Assembly: GCF_002008165.1 (NCBI RefSeq)
Contig: NZ_MRDM01000009.1
Coordinates: forward strand, 186,001-250,000
DNA from: Rhizobium laguerreae
GTDB taxonomy: Bacteria > Pseudomonadota > Alphaproteobacteria > Rhizobiales > Rhizobiaceae
Direction: 5' to 3'
Length of the DNA stretch: 64,000 bases
The notes beneath the pieces are model-generated. The model did not search any database and had not been told where the DNA came from. It saw only the letters and a list, made by a program, of their open reading frames with translations. Positions 27,415-35,978 of the stretch are shown in pieces. Position numbers and translations under genes: made by a program. How positions within the stretch are numbered: position 1 is the first letter of the stretch; each line of letters starts with the position of its first letter.

Positions 27415-28587
27415 TCACCAATAGGAAGACCATCTGCGCGAAAGGCGCGTCAAAGCTTCCATGTAATAATAATCTCCCCAGGAGACGCATTCATCGACAC
27501 CCTCTCCGCGGCAGGTGTTGAACGGCGATTTCTTCGAATAGGTGGCGTGCAGCACCAGGCCATTCGAGACGCTGGGATCCTTGACCGCATAGTGATCCGC
27601 AAGGCTCTTCATCATGCGCCGCGCCAGCGTGCGATAGCGTGCTGCCGGTTCCGGCTCGACGAGATCGGCCATCTCCAGAAGGCCGCAGGCGGTGATCGAT
27701 GCCGACGAACTGTCGCGCGGCTCGCCGTCGCCGTCTGAAAAGACGAGATCCCAATAGGGCACCATGTCGGCCGGCAGCCGGTTGAGATAGAAGGCGAGCA
27801 GCCGGTCGAAGGTTTGGCCATATTCCTCGAGCCGCTCATAACGATAGGACAGCGCCATGCCAGCGATTGCCCAGGCCTGTCCGCGCGCCCAGGCGCTGTC
27901 GTCTTTGTAACCCTGCTTGGTGGCGCCGCGCACCGGCGCTCCGGTGACCGGGTCCATATAGAAGGTGTGATAGGTGGAATCATCAGGCCGAACCGAGTTG
28001 GCGAGTGTGGTGCGGGCGTGAATGAGCGCGATATCGCGATATTTCGGGTCGCCGGTCTCGCGGCTTGCCCAGTAGAGAAGCGGCAGGTTCAGCAGGCAGT
28101 CGATGATGTAGCGGTATTCCTCCGCCACCCCCTTGCGGCCCCAGGCCTGGATGAACTGGCCGATGGGCTGGAAGCGCTCGATCAGCTGGTCGGCGGCCAG
28201 GATGGCGGCCTTGCGGCCATCCTCGTCTCCGACGAGCTTCCAGGCGGCGATGCAGGAGGGCGAATAGAGAAAGCCCATGTCGTGATGATCCGTCTCGATG
28301 CTGTTCACGATCCGATGCAGGAACGACTGGACCTGGATCTGCGCAGCATCCCGGAAAACCGCGTCGCCGCTATGCTCGAAAGCGAGCCATAGCTCACCGG
28401 GCCAGAAACCTGCGGTCCATTGGTCGTTCGCCACCGCGGGATAGAAATTTCCGACGCTCGAATGGTTCTGCGAGGCATGGGTGAACTTGGGCAGGTTGCG
28501 CCTGATCTGCTCGACGGCAAGATCGAGCGCAGCTTTGACCTCCGGATCGGTGATCGGCTGCGGGGCGACGGACGAGACGGCGTTCAT
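27415..28587 (-). CDS. GH88 unsaturated glucuronyl hydrolase
   Basis: The 390-residue product matches glycoside hydrolase family 88. It has HDMGFLYSPS with Asp103 and EYRYIIDCLLNLPLLYWA with Asp163, equivalents of the two key Asp residues in Bacillus UGL. ARGQAWAIAG and CVSWGDYYYMEAL follow. These enzymes hydrate the 4,5-unsaturated uronic acid left by polysaccharide lyases, releasing it from di- and oligosaccharides. There is no signal peptide, so it acts after import. It sits between the permease and ATPase genes of locus A, gaps 4 and 15 bases. It pairs with the heparinase-type lyase gene on the other strand. Confidence 0.92.
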   Translation of the reverse strand: MNAVSSVAPQPITDPEVKAALDLAVEQIRRNLPKFTHASQNHSSVGNFYPAVANDQWTAGFWPGELWLAFEHSGDAVFRDAAQIQVQSFLHRIVNSIETDHHDMGFLYSPSCIAAWKLVGDEDGRKAAILAADQLIERFQPIGQFIQAWGRKGVAEEYRYIIDCLLNLPLLYWASRETGDPKYRDIALIHARTTLANSVRPDDSTYHTFYMDPVTGAPVRGATKQGYKDDSAWARGQAWAIAGMALSYRYERLEEYGQTFDRLLAFYLNRLPADMVPYWDLVFSDGDGEPRDSSSASITACGLLEMADLVEPEPAARYRTLARRMMKSLADHYAVKDPSVSNGLVLHATYSKKSPFNTCRGEGVDECVSWGDYYYMEALTRLSRRWSSYW

Positions 28588-28591
28588 GGAT

Positions 28592-29428
28592 TTAACCCTT
28601 CAGTCCCGTCGAGGCGATGCCCTCGACGAAGAAACGCTGGAGAGAGAGGAAGACGACGAGAACCGGAATGAGGGCGACGACGGAAGCCGCCATGATGAGC
28701 CCGTATTCGGCCGAATATTGCGAGATGAACATGCGCAGGCCGATCTGGACGGTCTTCAGCTCGGTCTTGGTCAGGTAGATCATCGGCCCGAGAAAATCGT
28801 TCCAGGTGGTGACGAAGGTGAAGATCGTCAGCGTCGAGAGCGCGGGCTTCGACAGGGGCAGCATAATGCGCGCCCAGATCTGATATTCGTTCATGCCGTC
28901 GATGCGGGCCGCCTCGCAGAGCTCGGTCGGGATCGACATGTAGAACTGCCGCATCAGGAAGACGCCGAAGGCGGTGAAGGCCTGCAGGCAGATCAGCGCC
29001 AGATGCGTGTTGTTGAGGCCGAATTCACGCATCAGCAGGAATTGCGGCACCATATAGACCTGCCAGGGCATGGCGATGGTGGCGATGTAGCCGAGGAACA
29101 GGGTGTTCTTGTAGGGGAAATTTAGTTTCGCGAAGGCGTAGGCCGCAAAGCTGGAGGTCAAAAGCTGCAGCAGCGTGACGATGATCGTCAGCTTCGACGT
29201 GTTGTAAATGAACAGCGCAAGCGGGATCTTCGTCCAGATATCCACATAGTTCTGCCATTGCGGCTCAGACGGTATCCACTCGATTGGGAAAGCGAATACG
29301 TCGCGGCTGAGCTTCAGGGATGCCGAAAGCATCCAGGCAAAGGGCATCAGCATGACGAGCGTGACGGCGATGACGATGGCGTAGATCGCGATCGATCTGA
29401 CGGTCACCTTGCGTCCTGCGATCCTCAT
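28592..29428 (-). CDS. ABC transporter permease, MalG type, locus A
   Basis: The 278-residue product has six membrane segments and the coupling motif EAARIDGMNEYQIWARIMLP (EAA loop) near residue 190. It is the second permease subunit of the locus A importer. Its ATG overlaps the stop of the first permease gene by four bases. The length is normal for MalG-like permeases. Confidence 0.92.
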   Translation of the reverse strand: MRIAGRKVTVRSIAIYAIVIAVTLVMLMPFAWMLSASLKLSRDVFAFPIEWIPSEPQWQNYVDIWTKIPLALFIYNTSKLTIIVTLLQLLTSSFAAYAFAKLNFPYKNTLFLGYIATIAMPWQVYMVPQFLLMREFGLNNTHLALICLQAFTAFGVFLMRQFYMSIPTELCEAARIDGMNEYQIWARIMLPLSKPALSTLTIFTFVTTWNDFLGPMIYLTKTELKTVQIGLRMFISQYSAEYGLIMAASVVALIPVLVVFLSLQRFFVEGIASTGLKG

Positions 29429-30381
29429 GCCTCGTCCTCCCTCTGGCGCCGGAACTGGAAGACGGTGACGGCGAGCACGAGGAAGAACAGCACGAGCGAA
29501 ACCATGCTGGAATAGCCGAGATCCCAGGAAATGAAGGCCTCGTTGTAGATGTGGTAGACGAGGACGAGCGTCGAGGTGCCAGGCCCGCCCTGGGTGATCA
29601 TGTAGATCTGGTCGAACACCTTGAAGGACTGGATCGTCAGCATCACGGTGACGAAGAAGGTCGTCGGCCCGAGCTGCGGCACGGTGACATGGATGAACTT
29701 CTGCCAGGCATTGGCCCCATCGAGATCGGCGGCCTCATAGAGCTCCGAATTGATGCCCTGCAGGCCGGCCAGATAGATGACCATGTAATAGCCCATATTC
29801 TTCCAGATGCCGAAGAGGATCACCGTCACCATCGCCCAGTGGCGATCGGCCGCCCATCCCGGCATATTCTTCGGGTCGAGGCCGAGTGTGTAGAGGATCA
29901 TGTTCACCGGTCCCATCTCGGGATTGAAGATCATGTTCCAGACGACCGCGACGGCCACCAGCGAAGCGACATAGGGAAAGAACATTGCCGTGCGGAAGAA
30001 GTCGCGCCCGGCGATCTTCTGGTTGAGGAGAACGGCGAGGCCGAGCGCGCAGATGAGCGTCGCCGGCACGGAGGCGACCGTGTAGATGACCGTGTTCCAG
30101 AACGCCGCGATGAAGGCCTTGTCCTCGAAGAGCCGCCAGAAATTGTCCAGCCCGGCGAATGTGATCGCATTCGAGCCGTCCCAATGCATGAAGGCGAGCG
30201 CGAAGGCGAACAGGATCGGGCCGAGCGTGAAGACGGCAAAGCCGATGAAATTCGGGGCAATGAAGGAATAGGCGACGAGCGCGCTGCGCATCCTGCGCTG
30301 GCGCTTGGACAAGGCCGCGACTTTTCGGCTTGAGATTGCCGGAGCGCCATCCGTCGCGATGACCGAATTCGATATGGACAC
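29425..30381 (-). CDS. ABC transporter permease, MalF type, locus A
   Basis: From GTG 30381 the product has 318 residues with six membrane segments and the EAA loop EAADLDGANAWQKFIHVTVP near residue 215. GAGGAGG lies about five bases before this GTG; an in-frame ATG at 30408 gives a longer Glu-rich start and is less likely. It is the first gene of the seven-gene locus A operon. The promoter region with GntR-type sites lies directly upstream. Confidence 0.9.
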   Translation of the reverse strand: MSISNSVIATDGAPAISSRKVAALSKRQRRMRSALVAYSFIAPNFIGFAVFTLGPILFAFALAFMHWDGSNAITFAGLDNFWRLFEDKAFIAAFWNTVIYTVASVPATLICALGLAVLLNQKIAGRDFFRTAMFFPYVASLVAVAVVWNMIFNPEMGPVNMILYTLGLDPKNMPGWAADRHWAMVTVILFGIWKNMGYYMVIYLAGLQGINSELYEAADLDGANAWQKFIHVTVPQLGPTTFFVTVMLTIQSFKVFDQIYMITQGGPGTSTLVLVYHIYNEAFISWDLGYSSMVSLVLFFLVLAVTVFQFRRQREDEA

Positions 30382-30427
30382 CGATGCCTCCTCTTCCTCC
30401 CGCAACCACATAGCACATATCCGGTAT

Positions 30428-30458
30428 TGGTCAAACAAGTTCTGAATAGGTCATACGA
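30428..30458. promoter_or_regulatory. Two candidate FadR-type GntR operators in the locus A divergent promoter
   Basis: TGGTCAAACAA (30428-30438) fits the FadR-subfamily pattern TNGTNNNACNA exactly, and AGGTCATACGA (30448-30458) fits with one mismatch. The two centres are 20 bases apart, two helical turns. On the minus strand the first overlaps a TTGACC that could be the -35 of the permease operon. A related site lies upstream of the GntR gene. Confidence 0.6.
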
Positions 30459-30542
30459 ATTTCATGGAAAGCGTAGAACACATATGATAGGTGAGCATGA
30501 AGACCAAGCGCTCATCGATGCTTTTCCAATGCGGGGAGGGAC

Positions 30543-32336
30543 ATGTTCAGCGAGATTTCAGAGCTGCCGGATGTGCTGGGCGATTTCACGCCTGGGGCGG
30601 TCTGCTCCGATCGCGCCAGATGGAGCGCTGTGCCGCAGGCGGTACGGGAGCTGGTCATTGGCGAGGCCGAAGAGACGCTTGCGCGCACCTTTCCGCTGAT
30701 CACGGCGTCGGATTACCGGGAGTTCACCGCGACAGGCAATCGCGCGCACTTCGAGGAGCTATATTTCACGCGGCGCCGGATGCTCAACAATCTGGTGCTC
30801 GGCGAACTCATCGAAGGCGGAGGGCGATTCCTGCCGAAGATCGTCGATGGCATCTTCCTGATCGCGGAGGAGAGCGGCTGGCAGCTTCCGGCGCATAACG
30901 CCTATGAACGAAGCGGTGCGCGGCTGCCGCTTCCCGACAATTCGCAGCCGGTCGTCGATCTCTTCGCGGCCGAAACGGCGGCGCTGCTTGCCACCATCGT
31001 CGCATTGCTGGGCGACGAGCTCGACGACATCAGCCCCGAGATTACGGCACGCGTCGAGCGCGAGATCGAGATCCGCATCCTCTCGCCCTATCTCGCCCGG
31101 CATTTCTGGTGGATGGGCCGCGGCGAAGAGCGGATGAACAACTGGACGACATGGATAAGCCAGAACATCCTATTGACGGCCTTCTCCCTGAAAACGGATC
31201 AACCCACGCGTCACGCCGTCGTCAAAAAGGCGCTCGGCAGCCTCGACGCCTTCCTGACAAACTATGCCGAAGACGGCGCCTGCGAGGAGGGCGTGCTCTA
31301 TTACCGCCACGCCGCGCTCTGCCTGCATGGTGCTTTGACCATTCTGGATAGGGTGGCGCCGGGCCTGTTCGGCCGATTTTGGCAACAGCCGAAGATCCGC
31401 AACATGGCTGAATATATCGCTCACATGCATGTGGCCGGCCGCTATTATTTCAATTTCGCGGATTCTTCCGCGGTGGTCGAACCCTGCAGTGTGCGGGAAT
31501 ATCTGTTCGGACAGGCGGTCGGCTCTGAGATGCTGGCTAAGTTCGCAGCGGCCGACAGGGCCGCTTCCGGCAATCCGCACCTGCCGGGGGAATGGAACCT
31601 CTGGTATCGCGTGCAGGAACTGCTGGTCGGCCCGACGCTTCCCGCTGCCGCCGGGCCGCATCCCGCATCCCGACGCGATATCTTCTATCCCGGCATCGGC
31701 CTGTTCATCGGCCGCGACGAGCAGTTTTCGCTTGCCGTCAAGGGCGGCAACAATGGCGAGGGCCACAATCACAACGATGTGGGGAGCGTGACGCTCTACA
31801 AGAACGGACATCCGTTCCTGATCGATGTCGGCGTCGAGACCTATGCCGCAAAGACCTTTTCGGCGCGGCGCTACGAGATATGGACGATGCAGTCGGCGTT
31901 CCACAACCTGCCGACATTCGCAGGCGTCATGCAGTCCGCCGGCGAAGCTTTTGGCGCGCGCGATGTCGAGGTCGGGTTCGACGAAGGGAGCGCGCGCATA
32001 TCGCTCGATATTTCAGACGCCTATCCCCCCGAAGCGCAGTTGCACAGCTATCGGCGCGTCGTTTCCCTGCTGCGCGGCCGCCATGTCGAGATCGTCGACA
32101 CCTATGACGGGGGCAAGCCGGCGGTCCTGTCGCTGATGACATGCCTGGCGCCGACCGTCAGCCCGGACCGGATCGATCTGGCAGATCTCGGCAGCATTTT
32201 CGTCGACAGCGCCGGCGAGATCGAAATCGACGAGATCGTCGTGGAGGACGCCCGGCTGAGATCGGCCTGGCCCGAAAAAATCTATCGGCTGCGCGTGAGC
32301 TTTGCCGGCAGGCTGCTGAGATTGCGAATCGTCTAG
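30543..32336 (+). CDS. Heparinase II/III family protein
   Basis: The 597-residue product has an N-terminal helical toroid region and a C-terminal beta-sandwich of the heparinase II/III type. The best motif is GEGHNHNDVGSVTLYKNG with H408 and H410, followed by FLIDVGVETYAAKTFSARRY. The family cleaves uronate-containing polysaccharides by beta-elimination. No signal peptide is present, so it should act on imported oligosaccharides. It diverges from the ABC/GH88 operon, which provides the next step on unsaturated products. GGGGAGGG precedes ATG 30543. Its stop lies inside the RIME-like element. The true polymer is not known. Confidence 0.88.
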   Translation: MFSEISELPDVLGDFTPGAVCSDRARWSAVPQAVRELVIGEAEETLARTFPLITASDYREFTATGNRAHFEELYFTRRRMLNNLVLGELIEGGGRFLPKIVDGIFLIAEESGWQLPAHNAYERSGARLPLPDNSQPVVDLFAAETAALLATIVALLGDELDDISPEITARVEREIEIRILSPYLARHFWWMGRGEERMNNWTTWISQNILLTAFSLKTDQPTRHAVVKKALGSLDAFLTNYAEDGACEEGVLYYRHAALCLHGALTILDRVAPGLFGRFWQQPKIRNMAEYIAHMHVAGRYYFNFADSSAVVEPCSVREYLFGQAVGSEMLAKFAAADRAASGNPHLPGEWNLWYRVQELLVGPTLPAAAGPHPASRRDIFYPGIGLFIGRDEQFSLAVKGGNNGEGHNHNDVGSVTLYKNGHPFLIDVGVETYAAKTFSARRYEIWTMQSAFHNLPTFAGVMQSAGEAFGARDVEVGFDEGSARISLDISDAYPPEAQLHSYRRVVSLLRGRHVEIVDTYDGGKPAVLSLMTCLAPTVSPDRIDLADLGSIFVDSAGEIEIDEIVVEDARLRSAWPEKIYRLRVSFAGRLLRLRIV

Positions 32337-32446
32337 AACAGGATGATTTCAGGCCGGGTCGGCCTAAAATCTGAATCCTGTTCTAAATTAAATAGTTAGA
32401 GCATGATGTCGTCCGAAAACCGCTCACACTTTTCGGCATCATGCTC
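32334..32446. repeat. RIME-like intergenic mosaic element with two large palindromes
   Basis: Two long imperfect inverted repeats lie side by side. The first (32334-32385) has TAGAACAGGAT and ATCCTGTTCTA ends; the second (32396-32446) has GAGCATGATG and CATCATGCTC ends. Length, pairing and sequence resemble the Rhizobium-specific intergenic mosaic element RIME1. The first palindrome contains the stop codon of the heparinase-type gene. Transcripts would fold into strong hairpins between the two genes. Confidence 0.85.
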
Positions 32447-32460
32447 CGGGGAGGGCGAGC

Positions 32461-33288
32461 ATGGCATTGACACTGAAGATCGTGGATGCCGATGGGGCGG
32501 TGCTGGCGCGTTCCACAGGCCGGGACGAGACGTTCCTGGTCTATCGCCAGAGCTATTGCGAAGGCGATCGCGTGGTCGTGGAGGTCTCCGAGCCCGGACA
32601 TGTCTTCCTCTCCCTTGATGGCGCGATCCAACCCGGCCTGGTCTATATGAAGGAATGCGCCTATTCACTCGCCGTACCCTTCGGCGATAAGCGCAAGCCC
32701 TATTCGCCGAATGCCTTCAGGGGCGATATCCACCGGCTTTCAGCGCGAAGCATACGCCCTGACGAGATTGTCCATCGGCGCAATCTCGCCCTCAACCCCT
32801 GGGACGATCACGCCAATCGAGCTCTGTTTCCGCATGCGCGCGCCAATGTCGAGACCCGCGGCGAAGCGGTCTTCGCCGCGCGCAACGCGATCGACGGCGA
32901 AAAGGCCAATGACGATCACGGCTTCTGGCCCTATACGAGCTGGGGAATCAATCGCGATCCGCAAGCAGCACTGACGGTGGAATTCGGCAGGCCGGTCAGG
33001 ATCGACGAGATCGTTTTCTATCTTCGGGCTGACTTCCCGCATGATTCCTGGTGGGAGGAGGCTAGCGTCACCTTCTCGAACGGCAGGACCTCCTGCTTTC
33101 CGCTGGTGAAATCGGGCGCCGCCCAGGCCTTTCCGATAGAGCCCTGCATCATCGAATGGGTGGAACTGCACGGCCTGATCAAGGCCGGGGACGCCTCGCC
33201 CTATCCGGCGCTGACCCAGATCGAGATCTGGGGAACGGAAGTGCCGGAGACCGGGCTCAGCCGGTCCGCCCTTCCTATCGCGCTATGA
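32461..33288 (+). CDS. Discoidin (F5/8 type C)-like carbohydrate-binding protein
   Basis: The 275-residue product has a beta-rich N-terminal part (residues 1-90). Its second half has a galactose-binding-like pattern: AARNAIDGEKANDDHGFWPY, SWGINRDPQAALTVEFGRPV, then RIDEIVFYLRADFPHDSWWE and ITQIEIWG-type end strands. Such domains bind sugars. No signal peptide is visible, so it probably works in the cytoplasm with the heparinase-type enzyme encoded just upstream. GGGGAGGG lies before ATG 32461, immediately after the RIME-like element. Catalytic activity cannot be excluded. It ends six bases inside the convergent GlxA-type gene. Confidence 0.65.
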   Translation: MALTLKIVDADGAVLARSTGRDETFLVYRQSYCEGDRVVVEVSEPGHVFLSLDGAIQPGLVYMKECAYSLAVPFGDKRKPYSPNAFRGDIHRLSARSIRPDEIVHRRNLALNPWDDHANRALFPHARANVETRGEAVFAARNAIDGEKANDDHGFWPYTSWGINRDPQAALTVEFGRPVRIDEIVFYLRADFPHDSWWEEASVTFSNGRTSCFPLVKSGAAQAFPIEPCIIEWVELHGLIKAGDASPYPALTQIEIWGTEVPETGLSRSALPIAL

Positions 33289-34293
33289 GCCTGTAGACAG
33301 CCTTGCCCGTGCCGCGCTCGGCGGGCCGTCGTTCAGACGGTTCCAGGCGCGGCGGAGCTGCCGCGCCGAGCCGAAGCCGGCGCGCATCGCGACGGCCTCC
33401 ATGTCCAGCCTTGAACCGGCGAGCATCTCGCGGGCAAGGGCCACGCGCATAAGGTTGACGAAATCCGTCACGCTCATGCCCGTCTGCTCGTTGAACAGCC
33501 GTGAAAGGTTGCGCGGGCTGGCGCCGCTGAGGCGGGCGAGCGACGCCACCGACCAGTCCTCAGACGGGTTGGCGGCGACGGCATCCTGTGCACGGTGAAT
33601 GACCGGGTGGATATGGTTGCGACCTTCGAGCCACGGCGAAAGCTGCGGATCCGAGCCGCCGCGCCTGAGATAGACGACAAGATATCGCGCCACCGCAAGC
33701 GCGCAGGCATGTCCCGCCGCTTCGGCAACGATATGCAGCATAAGGTCTATGCCGGCGGTGATGCCGGCGCTCGTGAGGCGGTCTCCATCCTCGACATAGA
33801 GCCGGTTATCCCGGACGCGCGCGGTGGGCGCGAGCCTCGCCAGGTCCTCTATGCAGGCATGATGGGTGGTGCAATCGCGGCCGTCGAGCATGCCTGCCTC
33901 GGCAGCGAGCAATGCGCCCGAGCAGATCGAGATCAGACGAATTCCCGGAAGAATGGCGCGCTTCAGCCATGCGACGATGGCGGCCTGGTCGGCGCGCTCC
34001 TGTTCGTCCCACGGGCGGTTGGTTTCCATCGGGGCGTCGGCGCTGCCGGCAACGACGACGAGCGCGTTATCGGGCAAGCGCTCGGGTAACGCGGCGACGC
34101 CCGTAACGGCAAGACCGATTGAACTGCCGACCGTCGCCGATGGGCCGATATAGGTGACGGTAAAACGCACCGTGCGCTGTTCGAGGTTCGCCTTGCGCAG
34201 CACTTCGATCGGGCCGGCGACGTCGAGCAGCAGCACGCGCGGCGGCACGACGACGAATACCGGAATATCGAAGGGCTGCGCGGCGTCGGTCAT
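33283..34293 (-). CDS. GlxA family regulator (DJ-1/PfpI + AraC)
   Basis: The 336-residue product has an N-terminal DJ-1/PfpI-like domain (VVVPPRVLLLDVAGPIEVLR at ~15-35 and the nucleophile-elbow region LISICSGALLAAEAGMLDG) and a C-terminal AraC helix-turn-helix pair (DWSVASLARLSGASPRNLSR, then EAVAMRAGFGSARQLRRAWN). GlxA-type regulators activate catabolic genes next to them. Its ATG overlaps the isochorismatase-family gene stop by four bases (ATGA), so the two are one operon and the hydrolase is its likely target. A longer frame to 34566 overlaps that gene and is rejected. Confidence 0.88.
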   Translation of the reverse strand: MTDAAQPFDIPVFVVVPPRVLLLDVAGPIEVLRKANLEQRTVRFTVTYIGPSATVGSSIGLAVTGVAALPERLPDNALVVVAGSADAPMETNRPWDEQERADQAAIVAWLKRAILPGIRLISICSGALLAAEAGMLDGRDCTTHHACIEDLARLAPTARVRDNRLYVEDGDRLTSAGITAGIDLMLHIVAEAAGHACALAVARYLVVYLRRGGSDPQLSPWLEGRNHIHPVIHRAQDAVAANPSEDWSVASLARLSGASPRNLSRLFNEQTGMSVTDFVNLMRVALAREMLAGSRLDMEAVAMRAGFGSARQLRRAWNRLNDGPPSAARARLSTGS

Positions 34294-34856
34294 GCGGCGA
34301 GAGACTTTCCGCTCCCCGCCAAAGCCTGTTCGACGGTTGTGATGCGAGCGAAGCGGCCCGACAGGACCAGCTCGGTTCGATCCCGGATTTCCTTGGCGCT
34401 CCAGGTGCGTCCTGCGCCGTCGGTCATCGGGAAGGTCAGGGTCGCCTCGCCGACATAGTCGACTTGATAGCCGAGATCCGAGGCATGGCGGGTCGTGGTT
34501 TCGCAGCACTGTTCGGTGCGGATGCCGGAGACGAGGATACGACGAACGCCGTTCTCGGTCAGCCACACGTCGAGACCCGAACCGACCAGAGCGCTATGGC
34601 GCCTCTTCCTAAACGTCGCCTTGAGAGCGATCCTGAGCGGGGCGAGTGTGCTGACGAACCCGGATGCTTCCGAAAACGGCCCGTTTTCATCGACATGGAA
34701 GATCTGGATGATGGGTATTCCATCGGCTTCCGCGCCGTCGATCAGAGCCTGCTGACGATCGATATAGGCGGAAGCGAGGGTTTCATCCCAGTAATCCCGG
34801 TGTCTGAAGGACTCCTGGGCGTCGATAACGAAAAGGACAGTATCATGGCCGGACAT
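34290..34856 (-). CDS. Isochorismatase-family cysteine hydrolase
   Basis: The 188-residue product has the family triad: Asp in VLFVIDAQESF near residue 12, Lys in ALKATFRKRRHSAL near 80, and Cys in RTEQCCETTTRHASDLGY near 115. These enzymes hydrolyse amides such as nicotinamide, ureas or N-carbamoyl compounds, or isochorismate. The substrate here is unknown. ATG 34856 has GGAG about 8 bases upstream; ATG 34868 overlaps that site. It is translationally coupled to the GlxA regulator gene downstream. Confidence 0.85.
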   Translation of the reverse strand: MSGHDTVLFVIDAQESFRHRDYWDETLASAYIDRQQALIDGAEADGIPIIQIFHVDENGPFSEASGFVSTLAPLRIALKATFRKRRHSALVGSGLDVWLTENGVRRILVSGIRTEQCCETTTRHASDLGYQVDYVGEATLTFPMTDGAGRTWSAKEIRDRTELVLSGRFARITTVEQALAGSGKSLAA

Positions 34857-35053
34857 TTTTTGCTCCATGCAGGTTGATCATGAAGTCATATTCGGCGATT
34901 TGAAGACAGGGGAAAATGCGCGCGTCGGACAAATAGCGGACAATTCGCGCCAATATCCACACTCGGGGGCGACCTTGCCCCAAGGGCCTCGGGCCACATC
35001 CAGCACCTGCCGGTCGGGCGTACATAAACGGCCACGCAATTCCGGATCAGGTC

Positions 35054-35782
35054 TCAGCTTGTAAAGCTGCGCAGATCTCTTAGCAGGTTGCGGTACCTGG
35101 CTTGGCTGCCGACCAGATGGTCGCGCATCGCGTTGCGGGCGGCCCGATCATCTCTGTCAGAGATGGCGACGACAATTGCCTCGTGCTCCTTGTGGATCAG
35201 CTTTCGATAGGCGGTCTGTTCGGCGGTCCTCGTTTCCGGAACGAGCCTCGACTGCGGGATGATCGCCGAGCCCTGCGATTCCAGGAACTGCCTGAACAGC
35301 GGATTGTTCGTGGCTTCGGCGATTGCGGCATGGAGCTCGAGATCAGCCTCGCGAATGGATTGATCGCTCTCAATACATTGGAGGATTTTCCGGTGGCATT
35401 CGAAAATCGCCTCCTCCTGTGCGGGCGAGCGGCGCAAGGCCGCAAGACCGGCGGCCTCGATTTCGACAGGTGTTCTGATCTCGAGGACCTCAAGATCGGA
35501 GGCGACGCGGGCCTTGTCGACTTTCCGCGCGGAGAGCGAGGGATCGGCGCCGAGTACGAAAATCCCGGCCCCTTGGCGCACCTCGACAAGCCCGTCGGAG
35601 CGAAGTGCTGCCACTGCCTCGCGCACGACGGTGCGGCTGACGCTGTGGGTTTCGGTCAGTTCGTGCTCGCTCGGAAGCTTGTCGCCAGCAGAATACTGGC
35701 CGCTCAATATGGCTTGCCGGAGACTTTCGCCAACCTGTGAGACCAGCGAGCCGGAGCCTTTGCTGCGATCCTTCATCTGCAT
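35054..35782 (-). CDS. GntR family regulator, FadR subfamily
   Basis: The product has about 242 residues from the chosen ATG 35782; starts at 35803 or 35776 are also possible. It has a winged helix-turn-helix (LRQAILSGQYSAGDKLPSEH, then SVSRTVVREAVAALRSDGLV) and a C-terminal FCD all-helical ligand domain (RTPVEIEAAGLAALRRSP, then DLELHAAIAEATNNPLFRQF). FCD regulators often sense sugar acids, which fits nearby uronate genes. A candidate operator lies upstream of it and two related sites lie in the locus A promoter, so I infer that it controls locus A and itself. Confidence 0.85.
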   Translation of the reverse strand: MQMKDRSKGSGSLVSQVGESLRQAILSGQYSAGDKLPSEHELTETHSVSRTVVREAVAALRSDGLVEVRQGAGIFVLGADPSLSARKVDKARVASDLEVLEIRTPVEIEAAGLAALRRSPAQEEAIFECHRKILQCIESDQSIREADLELHAAIAEATNNPLFRQFLESQGSAIIPQSRLVPETRTAEQTAYRKLIHKEHEAIVVAISDRDDRAARNAMRDHLVGSQARYRNLLRDLRSFTS

Positions 35783-35863
35783 AGCCACGCCTGACCCCCG
35801 CATCGGCTCTTGATCCGAATGCCGCTCAAATGCGCGGCACTGCGAATTCACGATTCATCACAC

Positions 35864-35874
35864 ATGTATGACAA
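35864..35874 (-). promoter_or_regulatory. Candidate FadR-type operator upstream of the GntR gene
   Basis: On the minus strand TTGTCATACAT matches TNGTNNNACNA at all but the last position and shares the GTCATAC core with the site at 30448-30458. It lies 81 bases upstream of the chosen GntR start, consistent with autoregulation. Confidence 0.5.
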
Positions 35875-35978
35875 ATTTGCCCGCCTTTCAATGGACAAGG
35901 GCCAACCAGCGGAATCCGGCACCGCGCTGGCGTCTTTCGACGCGGCTTTGGCATAGGTGTGCGGATCTGGAGAAGCAC

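Noticed and set aside
35054..35851. GntR gene as regulator of the adjacent isochorismatase or fucosidase units
   Set aside because: The fucosidase unit has its own LacI and operators, and the motif similar to the GntR upstream site was seen only in the locus A promoter.
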